Positions 10,567 to 24,579 of a stretch of 64,000 nucleotides of DNA are shown piece after piece. The position numbers were made by a program, and so were the translations under genes. Each line of letters opens with the position of its first letter. The first letter of the stretch is position 1. The stretch lies in NCBI GenBank assembly GCA_014898425.1, contig RCSZ01000016.1, forward strand, positions 62,001 to 126,000. Direction: 5' to 3'. Source of the stretch: Botryotinia globosa. Taxonomy: Eukaryota > Ascomycota > Leotiomycetes > Helotiales > Sclerotiniaceae. The notes beneath the pieces were generated by a model. The model saw only the letters and a list, made by a program, of their open reading frames with translations. It made no database searches and had not been told where the DNA came from.

Positions 10567-11700
10567 TACCGAGGCCCATTTGAATCATTTTGCCAATACA
10601 CTAAAAATAGAATTCTGCCTGAAGCCAAAAAAATTCTATAATTTGTATAATGTATTTATAGAAATCTTAGAAATAAAAACTGTATTATATAAAATAATAT
10701 AGATTATAATTTTATTATCGAAAATATTATATTATTAGAAAGTTTTTATTATTATTAATATTATTATAATTTTAAAATCTATTTTAGAATTCTTAAAAAG
10801 AAGTATATTAATATTCAAATTCTAATATAAAATCTTTTTTGAATAATTTTCTTTTTATATATAGATTATTATATTATAAACGAAAGAATTCTAATAAAAA
10901 TTCTTTATTTCGCTTATTTCGAATTCAAATTTAAATATTAGATTGTATAACTAATCAATCCTCAATTTATATAAGAAATTATTCAATTCAGTATATAACT
11001 TTAAAGAAATTAATAAAGTAGAATAAAAAGAGATTTTATTGTTAATTAGAATTCAAGAAATCAATTTATATAATCTTTTTTGAATTATTTCGAAAATAAA
11101 ATTTTATATTTAATTCTACTTTAATAAACTTTAATTTTCGAAATATTTTTTTATTAATACCTTAAAACTTAGATTTGATTATTAATCAATCCTCAATTTA
11201 TTTTATTAATACTTTATTAATTATTATTCAATCCTTAATTTATATAAAAAACTATTCAATTTAATATACAACCTTAAAAGAATTAATAAAATAAAAAGAA
11301 AAAAGATTATCTTATTAATTAGAATTCAAGGAATCGATTGATATAATTCTTTTTAAATTATTTCAAAAATTAGAATTTATATTTATTATTGAAATATTTC
11401 AATAAATTCGAATAATAAATCGCTTTCAATTTTTAATCCTTTATTATTTTAATATTTCAATAATAAATATAAATTTTAATTTTTGAGATAATTTAAAAAG
11501 AATTATATTAATCGATTTCTTGAATTCTAATTAATAAAAATATTACTTTTTATTCTATTTTATCAATTTCTTTAAGGTTATATATCAAATTGAAAATTTA
11601 ATTTCAATATATATACACCCTTAAATTCTAAATATATTTTTAGTTTAGATAGAATTCTATTTTTAATATATTAGCAAAATGATTCAAATGGGCCTCGGTA
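10567..11700. mobile_element. RIP-degraded 1.13 kb DNA transposon with terminal inverted repeats
   Basis: The left end, starting TACCGAGGCCCATTTG, is repeated in inverted orientation at the right end, which finishes ATGGGCCTCGGTA. Over the outer 50 bp the two ends differ at only three positions, all C/T transitions. Similarity with more transitions continues to about 65 bp. The outer 27 bp keep normal composition while the interior is extremely AT-rich with no open frame, as expected from RIP. A terminal TA on each side is compatible with a Tc1/mariner-type TA target, but superfamily is not proven. Inside, a block of about 150 bp occurs as a direct pair (about 10951-11120 and 11226-11395) and once inverted (about 11455-11605), so the body is composite or foldback-like. 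It inserted 133 bp upstream of the Mpv17-family start codon. Confidence 0.85.
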
Positions 11701-11833
11701 CTTACCCGTTTCCGTTTTATTACCGTTATCATTTCCCGACGTTCACAATACAAAACATCTAATCTCAATAATCTCACTTTGTACAACGTATTTTGTTCAA
11801 AACATGTTAACGCCATAGTAATATCTATTAATC

Positions 11834-12774
11834 ATGACTATCTTTACTATTCAAACCACTGGCCGCGCTGTGCTGCGACGGCCATATTTTCCAAGCCATC
11901 GTAAACAAATGAACCTAACTTCAAAGAGACACAACTCCAACAACTCTACCCCAGTACCCCGTTCGAATCCCTCCGCAGAGAGCTCTCCGAATGGCACTGC
12001 GATTCCTATTCCTGCGACTATCGCGAATGTGCCAATGTGGCAACGACTTGGTCCTTTGACCCGATCATTTCAGGCATACGGTCGATCGCAGCGGAAGCGT
12101 CCTTACACTACACAATTCTGCAGTTCGTTGGTAATATATTTCCTAGGGGATCTATCAGCGCAAAGCATCTGCGGAGATGATTATGATTGGAAGCGTACAT
12201 TGAGGGCACTGTTCATTAGCATGGGAAGCAGTATTCCGTCTTACAAATGGTTTGTCTCCTTGTTCAATCCTTTTGTATTGCGAATGCATGAGCAAATTAG
12301 CTAACAATTCAAAGGTTTATGTTTCTCTCCAACAACTTTAACTACTCCTCGAAAGCCATTTCCCTCGCTACGAAAGTCGGTATCAATCAAATGGTTTTTA
12401 CTCCTATATTCAATACATATTTCTTTGGCATGCAATCGTTGTTGTCGGGAGACAGTTTACCGGACGTCGTCGAGCGTGTGAAGAGGACCGTTCCAACCAG
12501 TATGATGAACAGTATTAAACTATGGCCCGCGGTCACAGCAATCAGTTTCGCATGGATTCCACAAGAACATAGAAGCATATTCGCCGGAGTAATTGCGATT
12601 GGTTGGCAAACTTATTTAAGTTTCCTGAACAGACGAGTGGAGGGCGAGATGGCCGGAGGTATCGAGAATACACAGAAAGAAGTTGTCAAGGCACCCACGT
12701 CGAAATTGTCAAAAGATACCATAATTAGAAAGGAGTCAACCAAAGAGGCCCAGGAGCAGAAGGCCGAGGCTTGA
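11834..12774 (+). CDS. Mpv17/PMP22 family integral membrane protein
   Basis: Exons 11834-12249 and 12315-12774 (intron GTTTGT...CAAAG, 65 nt) encode 291 residues. The C-terminal half carries the family signature WPAVTAISFAWIP followed by HRSIFAGVIAIGWQTYLSF, which matches Mpv17, PMP22 and yeast Sym1. The N-terminal half has Arg/Ser-rich sequence (TTGRAVLRRPYF) that could be a mitochondrial presequence, then GDLSAQ in the first hydrophobic region, another family block. Members are four-helix inner-membrane or peroxisomal channel-like proteins. The C-terminal tail after about residue 245 is hydrophilic Lys/Glu-rich and not conserved. Mitochondrial location is inferred. A RIP-degraded transposon lies just upstream of the start. 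Confidence 0.9.
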
Positions 12775-15700
12775 TCAGAATGCGTTGTTATTTATTCGCA
12801 GTGTATTTTATCGATATGTATGGGCAAGGCATAGACATTATACCGGATTTTTGGGTCAGCCAGCCACCGGCGCAATGGGTATTGGGTAAAGGGATAACAA
12901 TAGAAGGCACGGCGTTCTTATAGACTTGACTTGGGGAGCATGTCCCCTTAGCGAGAGATTCTAGATTTTGGATTATCACCTGCATAGGAATTAATATTCT
13001 CGTTTCTTTGTATAAACCTTTCTTGAAAATCGTGTTGATTGCAAATTTTGTCTCTGAATCAAGTGCTTGGTATTTTCGAACTCGAAAAATCCGTCGGAAC
13101 ATACTCAGATACGTAGGTATACCTCGACCCTCTGAAATTTTGAAACTTTTGATAACACACAATGAATTGTCCAATTTCAGGCATTTTCAGGCAATACTTA
13201 TCAGTGATGTGAGCATGCTGTTGAATGTGATATGAATTTAAACTTCATCTTTTAAAATTGTTCTAGAAAATTTGACTACAGAATGAATGAATACTTACTT
13301 TCGGAGAGGGATGATTTTGGGGGCAGATGAAGGGGGAGATAGATGTCAAGAATCAGAGGTCTGTCATTGCCATAACGTCATGCACGAGATTGGGACAGAG
13401 AGATGTGTTTTGGAACGCTCTCAGGTGAAGACTTTGTCATTTGAGTACCATTATATTATGCGATTATCAACCAAGCTTCTAGTCTTTCTTAAATGAGAAC
13501 AAAGGTGCCCATGCCCATATACTGCCCAGATTTGCTCCATATTCCTGGTGCAATGCACACTCCTTCAATACCATAAACTTGCAGATAGATCAAAAGAGAT
13601 AACTCTTGGAGAATATGGATAGGACCTTGGATCAAATCAGGGTATGTTGATGGTGTGCTTGCTTATGGATGACAGTTCGAAAGATACCTCTCGCTATCCA
13701 GCATGTGCGTCTATGCTGGTGAAGGTATTAGACTAAACAAAGCGACTGTCAGAGATGAAGCTTTCAATTGCGACTCGTTCTCGCTCTGAAATTCATGTAA
13801 GCGAGGGCCGAGTAATGGCATGAATGAAGAATAGAGACACACCGATTGGAAAGCTTGAGCTAAATGCACCTGGTAAGATGTCAAACAATCGACGTTTGAC
13901 GAGGTGGAGAGTAATGCGCAATCTTGCACAAATACCTCTACTGTTTGGAACGCTTAAAGTTAGGTCTACTTGCGTCGTCAAAATGTCGTCCGAAGTCTCC
14001 GTCTCTCTCATCACCACTTGTGTCTGGATAAATTAGCAATGAGAAGATAAACCATAGAATGATTTCACCTGAACGGAATCGCGAGAAGCTGATCTTCACT
14101 TCTTTTTCATGGCTTGTGTTTGAGATATATCGAGCACGGCTCTGTGACATACAGACGTATATCGCACAATCATATCCAAGTTCTCTCAAAGCCAGGATAT
14201 GGAAAAGATGCAAATGTCAGCGACTTAAATAAATGTGTTTTTTGGACCAAGAGATGAGGTAATCAGCTCTTGTGGGAGACTGCTATTTGACGTGTTTATG
14301 ACCACTCTTTGGAGCGATGAATTGTGTGAAGACTGTCCAGAGACGTCTCACTGCGGAGACGTTGGTTGTTTGTCTGAAAACTAAATTAAGCACTCGAAGT
14401 CATGCGCTCTAGTCTCTCTGCGGTAGTATGTAGGCATGTCTTTGTCTTTCTTTAATTTAAAATACATGGTATGTTGAGAAGAGCGTTGCTCGTCTTTTGG
14501 GTGATATTGCGTGGCACATTCGAATGAATCCTTTCCCCTAACCTCCACCCAAACAATGATCGCTAGGGCCGAGCCTATCTTGTTCATGCTTTACATGTCT
14601 CTAGACGTCGCTCTAGAAGAGCATTGCAGACTTTTTAGTATGATTGACTTCATCCTCATCCACTTGGATAACTCGGTTTCTAATGGGCTCGCACCTCAGC
14701 ATCCGCAATATTCCTAAGTAGATTCGAGACTTTGATCCAAACTTCTTTATTTCTGTTTCAGCAATTGCCATGGACTTAAGAGTATCTCCCTCTTTTCATG
14801 GCTGGCCCAGTTCGCTTCCCAGTATGAATTGCCCACTAGCTTTTCACCGGTCCATCTTCAAGCTGAATATTTCCAGACCGCGGAGAGAACAGTGACTCTT
14901 GGTTCTTTAAATTGATAGACGATTCAATCGCTCGGTACGTCGTAGTAGGGATTGATATCTTGTGAGCCAGTGATTCATTGTCTTCGCTTAATTTGCATGC
15001 ATTCCATAGAGTTATAGTAATGGTCTTCTCACAAGCACTCAATGTCCTTTTTGATGCTCATAAACCACATAAGTCATGCTCCACTACCATTCATTTATCA
15101 CGATAGATACTACCGTGTTGTTTCAGCCAGTTATTTCCAGTGTGGGAATTTTAGAACCGGATTGATTGAGGGTGCTAGTTTCAGTCTAGTATCGGTCTTG
15201 TGGGAGAGATTGGTCTAATTGCTTTTCGTTTCCTGGAGTAAGATTTAAGCCCACGTCAGTGCTTTGTCTTCCTCCATAGAATCCATTCTTACTACCTTCC
15301 ACTTATATCCACGATCTTCGTAGCTAGGTGTAGGTAGTATTGGTATCACGATGAGGACGGTGAAGTCGATACTGTAATATGGTTCATACTGTTGTGATAT
15401 TGACTAGGGAACCAGAGGCTGAGACTATGGAACCTATATGTTGCAGTGCCGTGGTAGCGCAATTGAACGTTCCGAGTCACTTTCTCCCAAACGAGATGAG
15501 GTCATCTTGAGTGGTTGTTGGATGGTTACAATAGTTCTGAATCAAACAACTCTCGAGCCTATCGGAAAACATGTTACCGAGCTTTAAGCGGCACGGGCTC
15601 TCCAAGACCGTCACCTGGTAAATGGACAGCGAAAGATTTGAGTTGGCTATGTACAGATGCTTCTGCTTGTCGGATCCAGCTTTCTCTTATTCTGAAGCCG

Positions 15701-16665
15701 AGAGTCTTCTCTTAATCATTGTAAGTTGAGGATGATCCATGACCTCCGCCGAGCCGCCGTCACCTGCTTCAACATAAGCCTTTGCCCTGCATCTAGATAG
15801 GCTGTGTGGCTGGATTTTGAATTGTTTATAAATATCGACCATATGTCTGTCATCTCAATATCTGATCAGGCATTTTCGAGACGGCAAGTTTGTGCAAAGA
15901 ACCGTGCGTTGGAGCAAATCTCTGCTTCATCATAACACCCAAATTTACTCATTATTGAGTTTCTTCCATTTTCAAAAACCCGCTCAAAACCACAGACATC
16001 ACTTGTCAATTTTTGACCGGCAATAAGTGTCCCTATCTCTATCGAGTGAGATTAGATATATGACCAATAGAATATCACAGCCAGAATCCTTTCCAGAGTA
16101 AAACCACAGAAGATTCCTCGGGCTGATAGCCTCACATGATAGTCGACTAAGTAGGATAGCTAGGTTTGTATGCCGGGCTGGCGAGATGTGAAATAGCCAT
16201 GCAATCGCACATGATTCGTTTCCAATTATTTTTCTTTTGGAAGAAAATTTATTCGCTAGTCTTCCGGGGGTACTGAACGGATTCAGATGCACGGGGTAAT
16301 CTTGAGCATTTCTTTGCTCTACCTCTGCTCTTAGGACTGAAATGCGAGGTATCCAACGTTGCAGCAAGTTGGAAAGTTAGCAAGATCGCGCATTGCTCTC
16401 ATTTCCCTCCAAGCCAATGCTAGTTTGCCATAAATCCTACTCATCCAGAGATGTCAACACTAGCTTGGTCGACGGCTCGAATGTATCATCATGCTTTCGG
16501 CATCTCTCTGCTCTCAAAGCACCCGACAGACAGAATTACCTCAACTTTCCTTTCACGATGGTAATTCTGGTACATTTACTACGCGCAGTCCCTCACTGGG
16601 GATATTGTAGGAGACATCGAATGAGCACCTTGTACGCAGAATTACTGTTGATCCATCTCATAATG
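12775..16665. other. Gene-less unique region left of the retrotransposon nest
   Basis: About 3.9 kb of normal base composition, not RIP-bleached. Open frames reach only about 120 codons (for example minus 15999-16367) and none shows recognisable domains. With 35323-38349 it formed one continuous region before the nest inserted. Confidence 0.5.
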
Positions 16666-16670
16666 GAGAT

Positions 16671-16840
16671 TGTTGGTATCAACTTGGTTGATATAAATAT
16701 AAGTACTTAGTCCTATATAGTTATATTCGTTCTTAATCATTATTAATTATAAAAAGCTAGATATTAAATATATAAGGAAGTACTAGTGCGATGCTAATTA
16801 ATACAATATCTTTTTTGATCATATAATCAATATCCCAATA
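16671..16840 (-). repeat. Element 1 LTR, left copy
   Basis: Starts TGTTGGTATCAAC and ends TATCCCAATA, where the partner copy ends TGTCCCGACA. The first 30 bases keep G and C that are A and T in the partner copy, while the second half is the more mutated one. Confidence 0.9.
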
Positions 16841-17058
16841 CTAATAACTTTCTAAAAATAAATGTAATCATATATTTTAATTTATAATCTACTTTAGATA
16901 TAGTATTCTTTTAGCTCTATTTAGCTTCTATATTATTATTCTCTTTCTATTCAATATATCATTTTAATAACTATTTTATTAATATCAATTAAGTCTTTTA
17001 ATATTTGATATATATTGTTTTTAATTATGGTGTTTATAGGGTTCGATTTCCTATTAAT

Positions 17059-17290
17059 CTATTTAATCTTTATAATCTCTTTATTTTTATAATATTGTTT
17101 TAAAATTATAATATTGATTAAAAATTGTTTTTTTATATTTGTATTAAGTTTAATTAATAAATTATATAATAACTTTGAATTTGTATAGAGTATAAGTGAT
17201 ATTAGTTTTTTAGGTTTGAGAATAATATTGATAGTATTTTTAATAATAGTTTTGATATCGAAATCTAAAATCAATATATATAATTCAGAA
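17059..17290 (-). pseudogene. Copia RNase H relic of element 1
   Basis: The minus frame reads LGFDIKTIIKNT, then LYTNSKLLYNLLIKLNT, then KQFLINIIILKQ. This matches the Copia RNase H block, normally (Y/I)TDSKSLYDCLVKLGT...KRLMIDI, with RIP-type substitutions (Asp to Asn, Val/Ala to Ile). It is short and broken on both sides. It fixes the element's orientation as minus. Confidence 0.75.
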
Positions 17291-18910
17291 ACTAATATAT
17301 TTTTAGTAATTCTTTTATATTTAATTGATATTCAATATATAATATTAGTATTATTATATTTATTTATTAAATAAATTATATAATCAATTTGTAATAATAA
17401 ATCAGTATTATTAGTAAATAATATATCAATGAAAATAACTAATTTGATAGAATCCATATCTAAAGATATAAATATAAATCCTCTTTTCAGATTATTTATT
17501 TGTTATTTAATGATTTTATTAAGTTTATTTATATTTTCTTTTTTCAAATCTATTATTTAAATAATAATAAAAAGATAATAAGATATCTTTGATTGATATA
17601 TAATTATAATATATATTCCTTTTATATATTGAACAATATATTGATTTTTCGAAATAATATCTTTTCAAACTTTTCCTTTTATTTTATATATATCGATATT
17701 TCCAACTATAATTATTCTAATATTATTATATTATTTCTTTTGATTAAGATAGATCCTATTATTCTTAAAAATAATTAAATAATTATTAAATCTAAATAAA
17801 TAATTTTCTATAAATTGCTTTTTGTTTTTAATTATAAAATTGATTTTATTCAATTATTTTTATTTTAAATATACAAATCTCTTATTTATAATTATAAAAA
17901 TATTATTGATTTGAAGCTTTATAATACTAATATTATTGATTGAATAGAATAGATAAGGGTTATATGTAGATTATATTATATTCAGCTTATTCTTGTAATA
18001 ATTGTAATAAATCTTAAATTAGTGATTTTCTATTTCAGGGATATTATATAAGGATTTTATAATGTATAAAATATATCTGTTTTTAAATTCGATTTTTTTT
18101 GATATTTCTATATAAATAAATTTATTTAAAATTGTGATTGATTGAATATATATTTATATAATATTCTATAAATAGATTTAAATATATTTATTCGATATTT
18201 ATAGAATAATAATAAATATAAGAATAATATATTAATTAATATATTAAATAATAAATAATTATATTAAAACAATAGTTTTATTTTTATTTTGATATATCTA
18301 AACTATTAATTGTAACTTTGTATATATCTTATTAATACTCTTTTATTTTATTTTATTAATAAAATATAATTTGAAAAGTTTTATTTCAAATAAAATATTA
18401 TCTTTTGAAATAATCTTGAAAACTTTATTCTTTATTAATCCATCAATTTCTTTATATTACAATTTTATATATCTTATAGATATATTATTTTATAAGAATA
18501 TAATTAATTGTAGTAATTTCGCAATGTATTTTTTATTAATATTTATTATATTAATTATTCTGATTAAATTACTTTTTATATAATAATATAATTATATATT
18601 TGATTATATTATTAATAATAATATTTGGGATTGTAATATCTTTATATATAATGTATCAATAATTATAATATTATTATTATTATTATTTATATAATCATTT
18701 TTTGATTTTATTTCTTTAGATTTTATATAAAAAAGTTATATAAATATAAATTGGAATTTAATTAATCTATTGAAAAATTCCATTTCATATATCTCCTCAT
18801 CTATTCTAATCAAAATATACAATTTAATTTACTTGCCCAATATATTACTACCTTTTCCCTCTTTTTATATTAAAACTTTTGAATTTAATAATAGAATAAG
18901 AATAGATATT

Positions 18911-19072
18911 TATCGGGACAGGGATCATGTGACCACACTAATACTTACGCTAATGCCTCGGCACTATAGTATAAATGTATTGTAACCCTAGCTTTTAGAA
19001 TCTCAAGTAATATTACAATAGTATAAATTATAATACTATATTGTCTTCACTATCCTTATAGTGATATCAATA
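18911..19072 (+). repeat. Element 2 LTR, left copy
   Basis: Begins TATCGGGACAGGGATCATG (probably TGTCGGG before RIP) and ends GTGATATCAATA. The first 50 bases are richer in G and C than in the right copy. Confidence 0.88.
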
Positions 19073-20479
19073 TTAATCAGTAATATCACAAATTAGGAAT
19101 CTAATATCTTAATTTCAAATGTAATATGGGTTTATAATTAAAGTTAATATTTCTCTGAAGAGATATAAGTTTTTGTATTAATTTAATATAGTTTAATATC
19201 TATTCTTATATGAATAAAAACTATTGATAATATAACAATAATTTTTATATTAAATATTAATCTAATATAATTTGATATTGATAAAACCCGAGATTAATTA
19301 GTAATGTGATAATAATTCTTATATTTAATTTTAATTTATATTTTATTTTTCAAAGTAATATATATTAAAGAGTATAAATTAATAGTTATTAGTTTGAGTT
19401 AAATATCACCTTTTTCGAACAAATACAACTTTACTAGATTTTAGCAAAATTATATTTAACTATTCTATTTTATTATTTATTTGCTATCTATTAATATGGT
19501 AGGATTATATAATATTACTAGAAATATGGTTGAATTAATTATATTATTAATTATCTTATTTAATGATTTTAATATATTGATTGTAAAATAATAGAAATAT
19601 TTTATTGATTTTATAAAAGAAATAAATACAAAAGAGATTAAGGATTTCTATAAATATAAATTATATAAATATCAATATTCAATTTATTATAACAATAAAC
19701 TTTAATTAGATTATTTTAATATATTCGAATGCTTTATTCCAAAACATTTTCAAATAATTGATATATATTTTTTATATAAGTTTAGATATAAGTTATACTT
19801 ATATAGTTTATTTATTATAAAATATAAAATCTATATAATATAAGCTATTTATAATATTTTAATTGATATAATTCGATTATTATATAAAAAATAATTCGAT
19901 AAAGAGATTGTGGATATACTTATAAATAAGGAATTTATATTTCAATTGAAGAATATATAATATAGAATAATTATAAAAGATATTCGAGTATTTGTATATA
20001 TATTATTAAAAGAATCTGAGATATTTTAAATAGGTAATTAATTTGGATTGTTAGGTTTTAATTAATATAAATTATTGTAAATATTAAGTATTTTATTAAG
20101 AATTACAATTATTTTTGGATTTCTATTTTTAAATAATAAAGAAAAGAGTATTGATATTAAATAAAAAGTATTATTATAAGTATTTTTGTATTCTAATTTT
20201 ATTTATTAAATTAATATTAATTTTTTATGAGAGTATAATGAATCTAATAAATCTATTGTATATTGATTCTATCAATAGAATAATTTATTATTTTCGAAAA
20301 CTTTAGATAAGAATAAAAGAGATAAAGGAAATAATATTTTATAGAAATATAATGGGAATAGTAGTGATAGAAAAAAAGATGATATAAAAAAAGATGGTGG
20401 AGATAATTCAGAATATAATCAAAGTATTTCGAAAATCTTTTCAAATTTATTATCAAGAATTATAAATATTAATCAATTT

Positions 20480-20760
20480 TTCGAAAATCTTGCAAAATTT
20501 TATAACAAAAATGATAAGTATAATGGACAAAACAATAATTTCGTTTATAAATATAATATATTTCTTAATAATTATCAATATATTAATATATTTAAAGATT
20601 TATTTCTAAAAGTATTATCAATTATATTTATTGGTATAGTGTTTGATTTTTATTATATAAATTTAGGGATTATATTGGATATAATATAGAATATTCGTAA
20701 TTTATTTAAAATTATATTTAAAGATTCTAAATATAAAAGGAATATTATATAATAATAGAA
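20480..20760 (+). pseudogene. Copia Gag relic of element 2
   Basis: The plus frame reads NLAKFYNKNDKYNGQNNNF, then KYNIFLNNYQY, then a DFYYINLG-like block and IRNLFK. This matches the Gag core of fungal Copia elements (KYDG-N-SFD-K--IF--IC---, LDHYYNN, IRNFFEGPEY). Stops interrupt it, mainly where Trp or Gln would be expected. Confidence 0.6.
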
Positions 20761-21453
20761 GATTATTATATTAAAAAGTATTATAGCAGAATTAGAGAAT
20801 AATAAGAAATCGATTATCTATTGTTTATAATAGATGGTGATAAGATTATATTATTTATATAAAGGATTCAGTATTGTTATTCGGATAAACAAATTATTTT
20901 ATTAAAAGATTATTAATATGTATACATTAATCTAAATATACTCTCTAGCTTATTTTCGTTTAATTAATGATATATCAAATCTTTTTAAAGAACTTCGATT
21001 AGCTATTATAATATAAAAACTAATTCATTTAAATGAAAATATAATATTCTATATTAATTGGAAATATCAATACGGAGGAGAATATAATTAGAATAAAAAC
21101 TTTGAATAAAATAATCAATATTTATTTAAACTATAAGATAAAAAGAAATATTTTGTTTGCAAAAAGAACAACTATTAATCAATTTGATATAGCAAAAAGG
21201 AATATAATGAATTGTAATGTAAATATAAAGAATAATTTAAAAATATTAATAATAGTTTTGATAAAGGTTTTGAATAGTTTTTTATTGAATACGAAGGATC
21301 TGTTGAAGATTCTGATTTCGATACAAATAGTGAAATTACAATTTATTTTATATAATTCGAATTTCAGGATTTATTTGTATAAAAATCATATTCAAATTTC
21401 TTTATTCAAAGTGGATTTATTAATGGTAAAGAGATTGTATTTTATTTAATTAA

Positions 21454-21603
21454 TGTCACGGCGCCAACTACATTGCCTTCGTGCCTCAGGCACGAACCCT
21501 TAGCGTGCCCTTAGTGTGCCCTACTTCCTATAATAGGGCCTCAACCTTTTATAGCACTTAGAACTCTTATAATACAATATAAGTTTTTATTTGTATCTTG
21601 ATA
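21454..21603 (+). repeat. Element 3 LTR, left copy
   Basis: Starts TGTCACGGCGCCAACTAC and ends CTTGATA. The first 100 bases are an isolated GC-rich island inside AT-rich DNA and contain a 7-bp hairpin, CGTGCCT-C-AGGCACG, at about 21480-21494. The partner LTR is bleached at the same positions. Confidence 0.92.
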
Positions 21604-24579
21604 ATTTATATCATCTATTTAGAAATTATTATAACTTCATTTTAAAAACATTTATTCAAATTATACTCCAACCATTCCAATTGTTTTGATTTTATTAAAA
21701 TTATAATTCGATTATGTTGATTGAATCTATTATTGATCTATTGTAGATAACTTTGTTATTTTTTAGTAAAGTTATTCGATTATGCTAAAATATATCTACA
21801 TTGATTTATTATTGAGAATTCTATAAGGATGTTTTGTAGTTACGAAAGTATTCTAAAGATGGCTAATCAAGTGGTTATATTTAATTTGCTTTTACAATTT
21901 CTTTTCTTAAATTATATTATCAATTTTATTGAAGCTAATGTTTTCTTATTCATAAATCTATTCCACAATTCGAATATTATATATTTCGTAATTGTTCAAA
22001 TTATATTTATTTTAATCAAAACAATTACAATTTTATTATAAAAATAAACTATTGTAGTATATATCCAAACTAATAAAGTTCAATTACAGATTGCTGAATT
22101 ACAAAATACAATTGAGATATTAAAGATTGTTGTTTGTAATAATCTAGAAACTCTACTCTACTAAAAACATTTTATTTTTTCCAAAAAGTTTAATGGTAAT
22201 AAGCAAGATATTGCAAAATGTTAGAATTAATATATAATATTTCATAATGTAATCAATCATTATTTAATTGTAGATTATAAGAACGAGTTAGAATTCTAAT
22301 AGATTATATTCCTTGTTAGTTTACTTTCTAATTCGATTTATATAAACAACTAAATACATTTCAATATAATTATAGATAATCTGTGCAATTTCAATCTCTG
22401 ACTTTCTAGATGGTGTATTATAGCAAATATCTAAAACAAATTGAATAAACAATATCAAACCTTTAATCTTTTACAAAAGGTTTCTATAAATTACGATAAG
22501 TGTAAGATAAGGAAGATTCTATTTAATAATTTCATTATCAAGTTCAAGTAGTTTGCTATTAGATATAGGAAAACCATTGAATAATAAATCGCTGATTTCA
22601 AGTTTAAGGTTTCATAAAAGTTAATTAATATTTTAATCAATTACTTTAATAAACCCTCTACTATTGATATTGATATGTGAATAATCTGATAATAAGGTAT
22701 CTACAATAACCTAGAAGAAAAAACTCATTTTAATAATCAATGAAAGAGTTAGGATATTAATTTCAATTGTGATCAATTGAGGTATTACAATAAAAAGCTA
22801 ACCCCAATTATAGTTTTTTTTATATTAAAACTATTTAGTGATTCTATATAATTGGATGCTATTCAACAAGATCAATATTTTTTATTCTGTTATATTCGAA
22901 AGCAATATCTTGATTTTAGCCTCTACTTTTATTATAAAAAATCAGATTATATTAAAAATAATTGCAATAAGAAATAAGCCAATAATACAAAATACAATAT
23001 CAATGTTAATATAGGATACAACCTTTATATCAACCGCTCCCTTATAGCCAATCAATATCAGAGCTCTAAACCCTATTACAATACTGTTAACTCTTTATAT
23101 TAAAGCCCATTTCTATTCACTAATCGTTTCCCATCTATCAATCATTTTTCATTCACTAATTGTTTCCTAGTTATATCATTATATTATGCCTTACCGATCC
23201 CCTTTAACTTTGTTCAAGAGCTTGATCTAGAAGAATATATTGAGGGATTTGTTTATTCAAAGGAAAATGGAAACTCTATTTTTTAATTCGATATATCAAA
23301 AAATTAACCTTGATTTATAATTGCAAATCGAGGTTTTTTATAAGAAATTTATCTTTATGGATTAAAAAATCAATTATATCTAAGGATTTTTTATATCTTA
23401 AAACAATAAATAACAAATCTCTTAAAATCTTAATGAAAATCTTTTTTATATTTAATATAACCATCCCACTTATTAGTTTTATAAATAATAAAACTATAGA
23501 CTATAGCTTTATCAATAGAAAAGTTATCTTTAAACTCCAAATATTTATACAATCTTTTTTTTACACCCATTATTTACTTTTAGCTAATAAAAAACCTTTC
23601 AATATCTTTTCTCGATATATACTCCTAAATATACAAATCAATAACTATCAAAAGATCGATTTGTTTTATATTATTACCCTATTAATTACAAATCTACTAA
23701 TCCTCAATCTCCCCTAACTTCAACACTATAACCCTACCATCAATTGGTCGACAATAATGCTTAAATTCGTATTTATATATTACTCGAGATATTATTATCC
23801 TATTGATATTATAACAACTACTATCCCCAATATATCTAATAACTATAAAATAACTTTGTTAAAAAATAGCAAAATTATAATCGATTTCAAATCATTTTTA
23901 TAAAAACTTATTTCGAGACTAACTTTTATAAAAAATATTATCAATAAAAACTTTGAAATTAAATTCTTACTATCTTGAAATCAATTAGTAATTCTCGAAT
24001 CTATCGAGACTTTAAATATCTAAAAAAACTCTAACACCATTAACCTCGAAAATAATAAAAACAAAAACCCTTATTACATTTATTACATCAACAATAAAGC
24101 GAATACCCAAGCTAAAATAATCCCTAATCGTTTATCTTTGAAACCAGCTTCAACTCGATTTATTGCTAATTCCAGAAAGTATAAGAGATTACTATAAAAC
24201 TAGAACATTTTACCCTTACTACCATCATCACTATCAAATCCCTCAAACAAACCGCTCGATATTATATAAAATATTCACCCCGAAATACAAGATATAAAGT
24301 TTTTTATAACTAATAATTTTATATAATTCTATAAAAACAATAATATTTATATTACAAAAGTATTCTAAAACAAATTAAATAGAATCTACGATTTATACTA
24401 TATAATAATCAAGGATTCTATTCAATTACATCGAGGTTTAATAGATAATGATATTAATAAGTTTATAAAAAAAACAAATTAATCTATCCCTTTTATATCA
24501 AAAATTCAAGATAAATTATCTCTTTGATTTTATAATCTATATCCAAAATTTCTATTCTTTTTTATTAACAAACTTCCAT

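Noticed and set aside
15999..16367. 122-codon minus-strand open frame left of the nest
   Set aside because: No motif, and similar frames occur by chance in this region. Left as unassigned.
18371..18583. Many 60-115 codon AT-rich open frames in the nest
   Set aside because: They are Ile/Asn/Tyr/Leu-rich by base composition. Only those with retrotransposon motifs were annotated.
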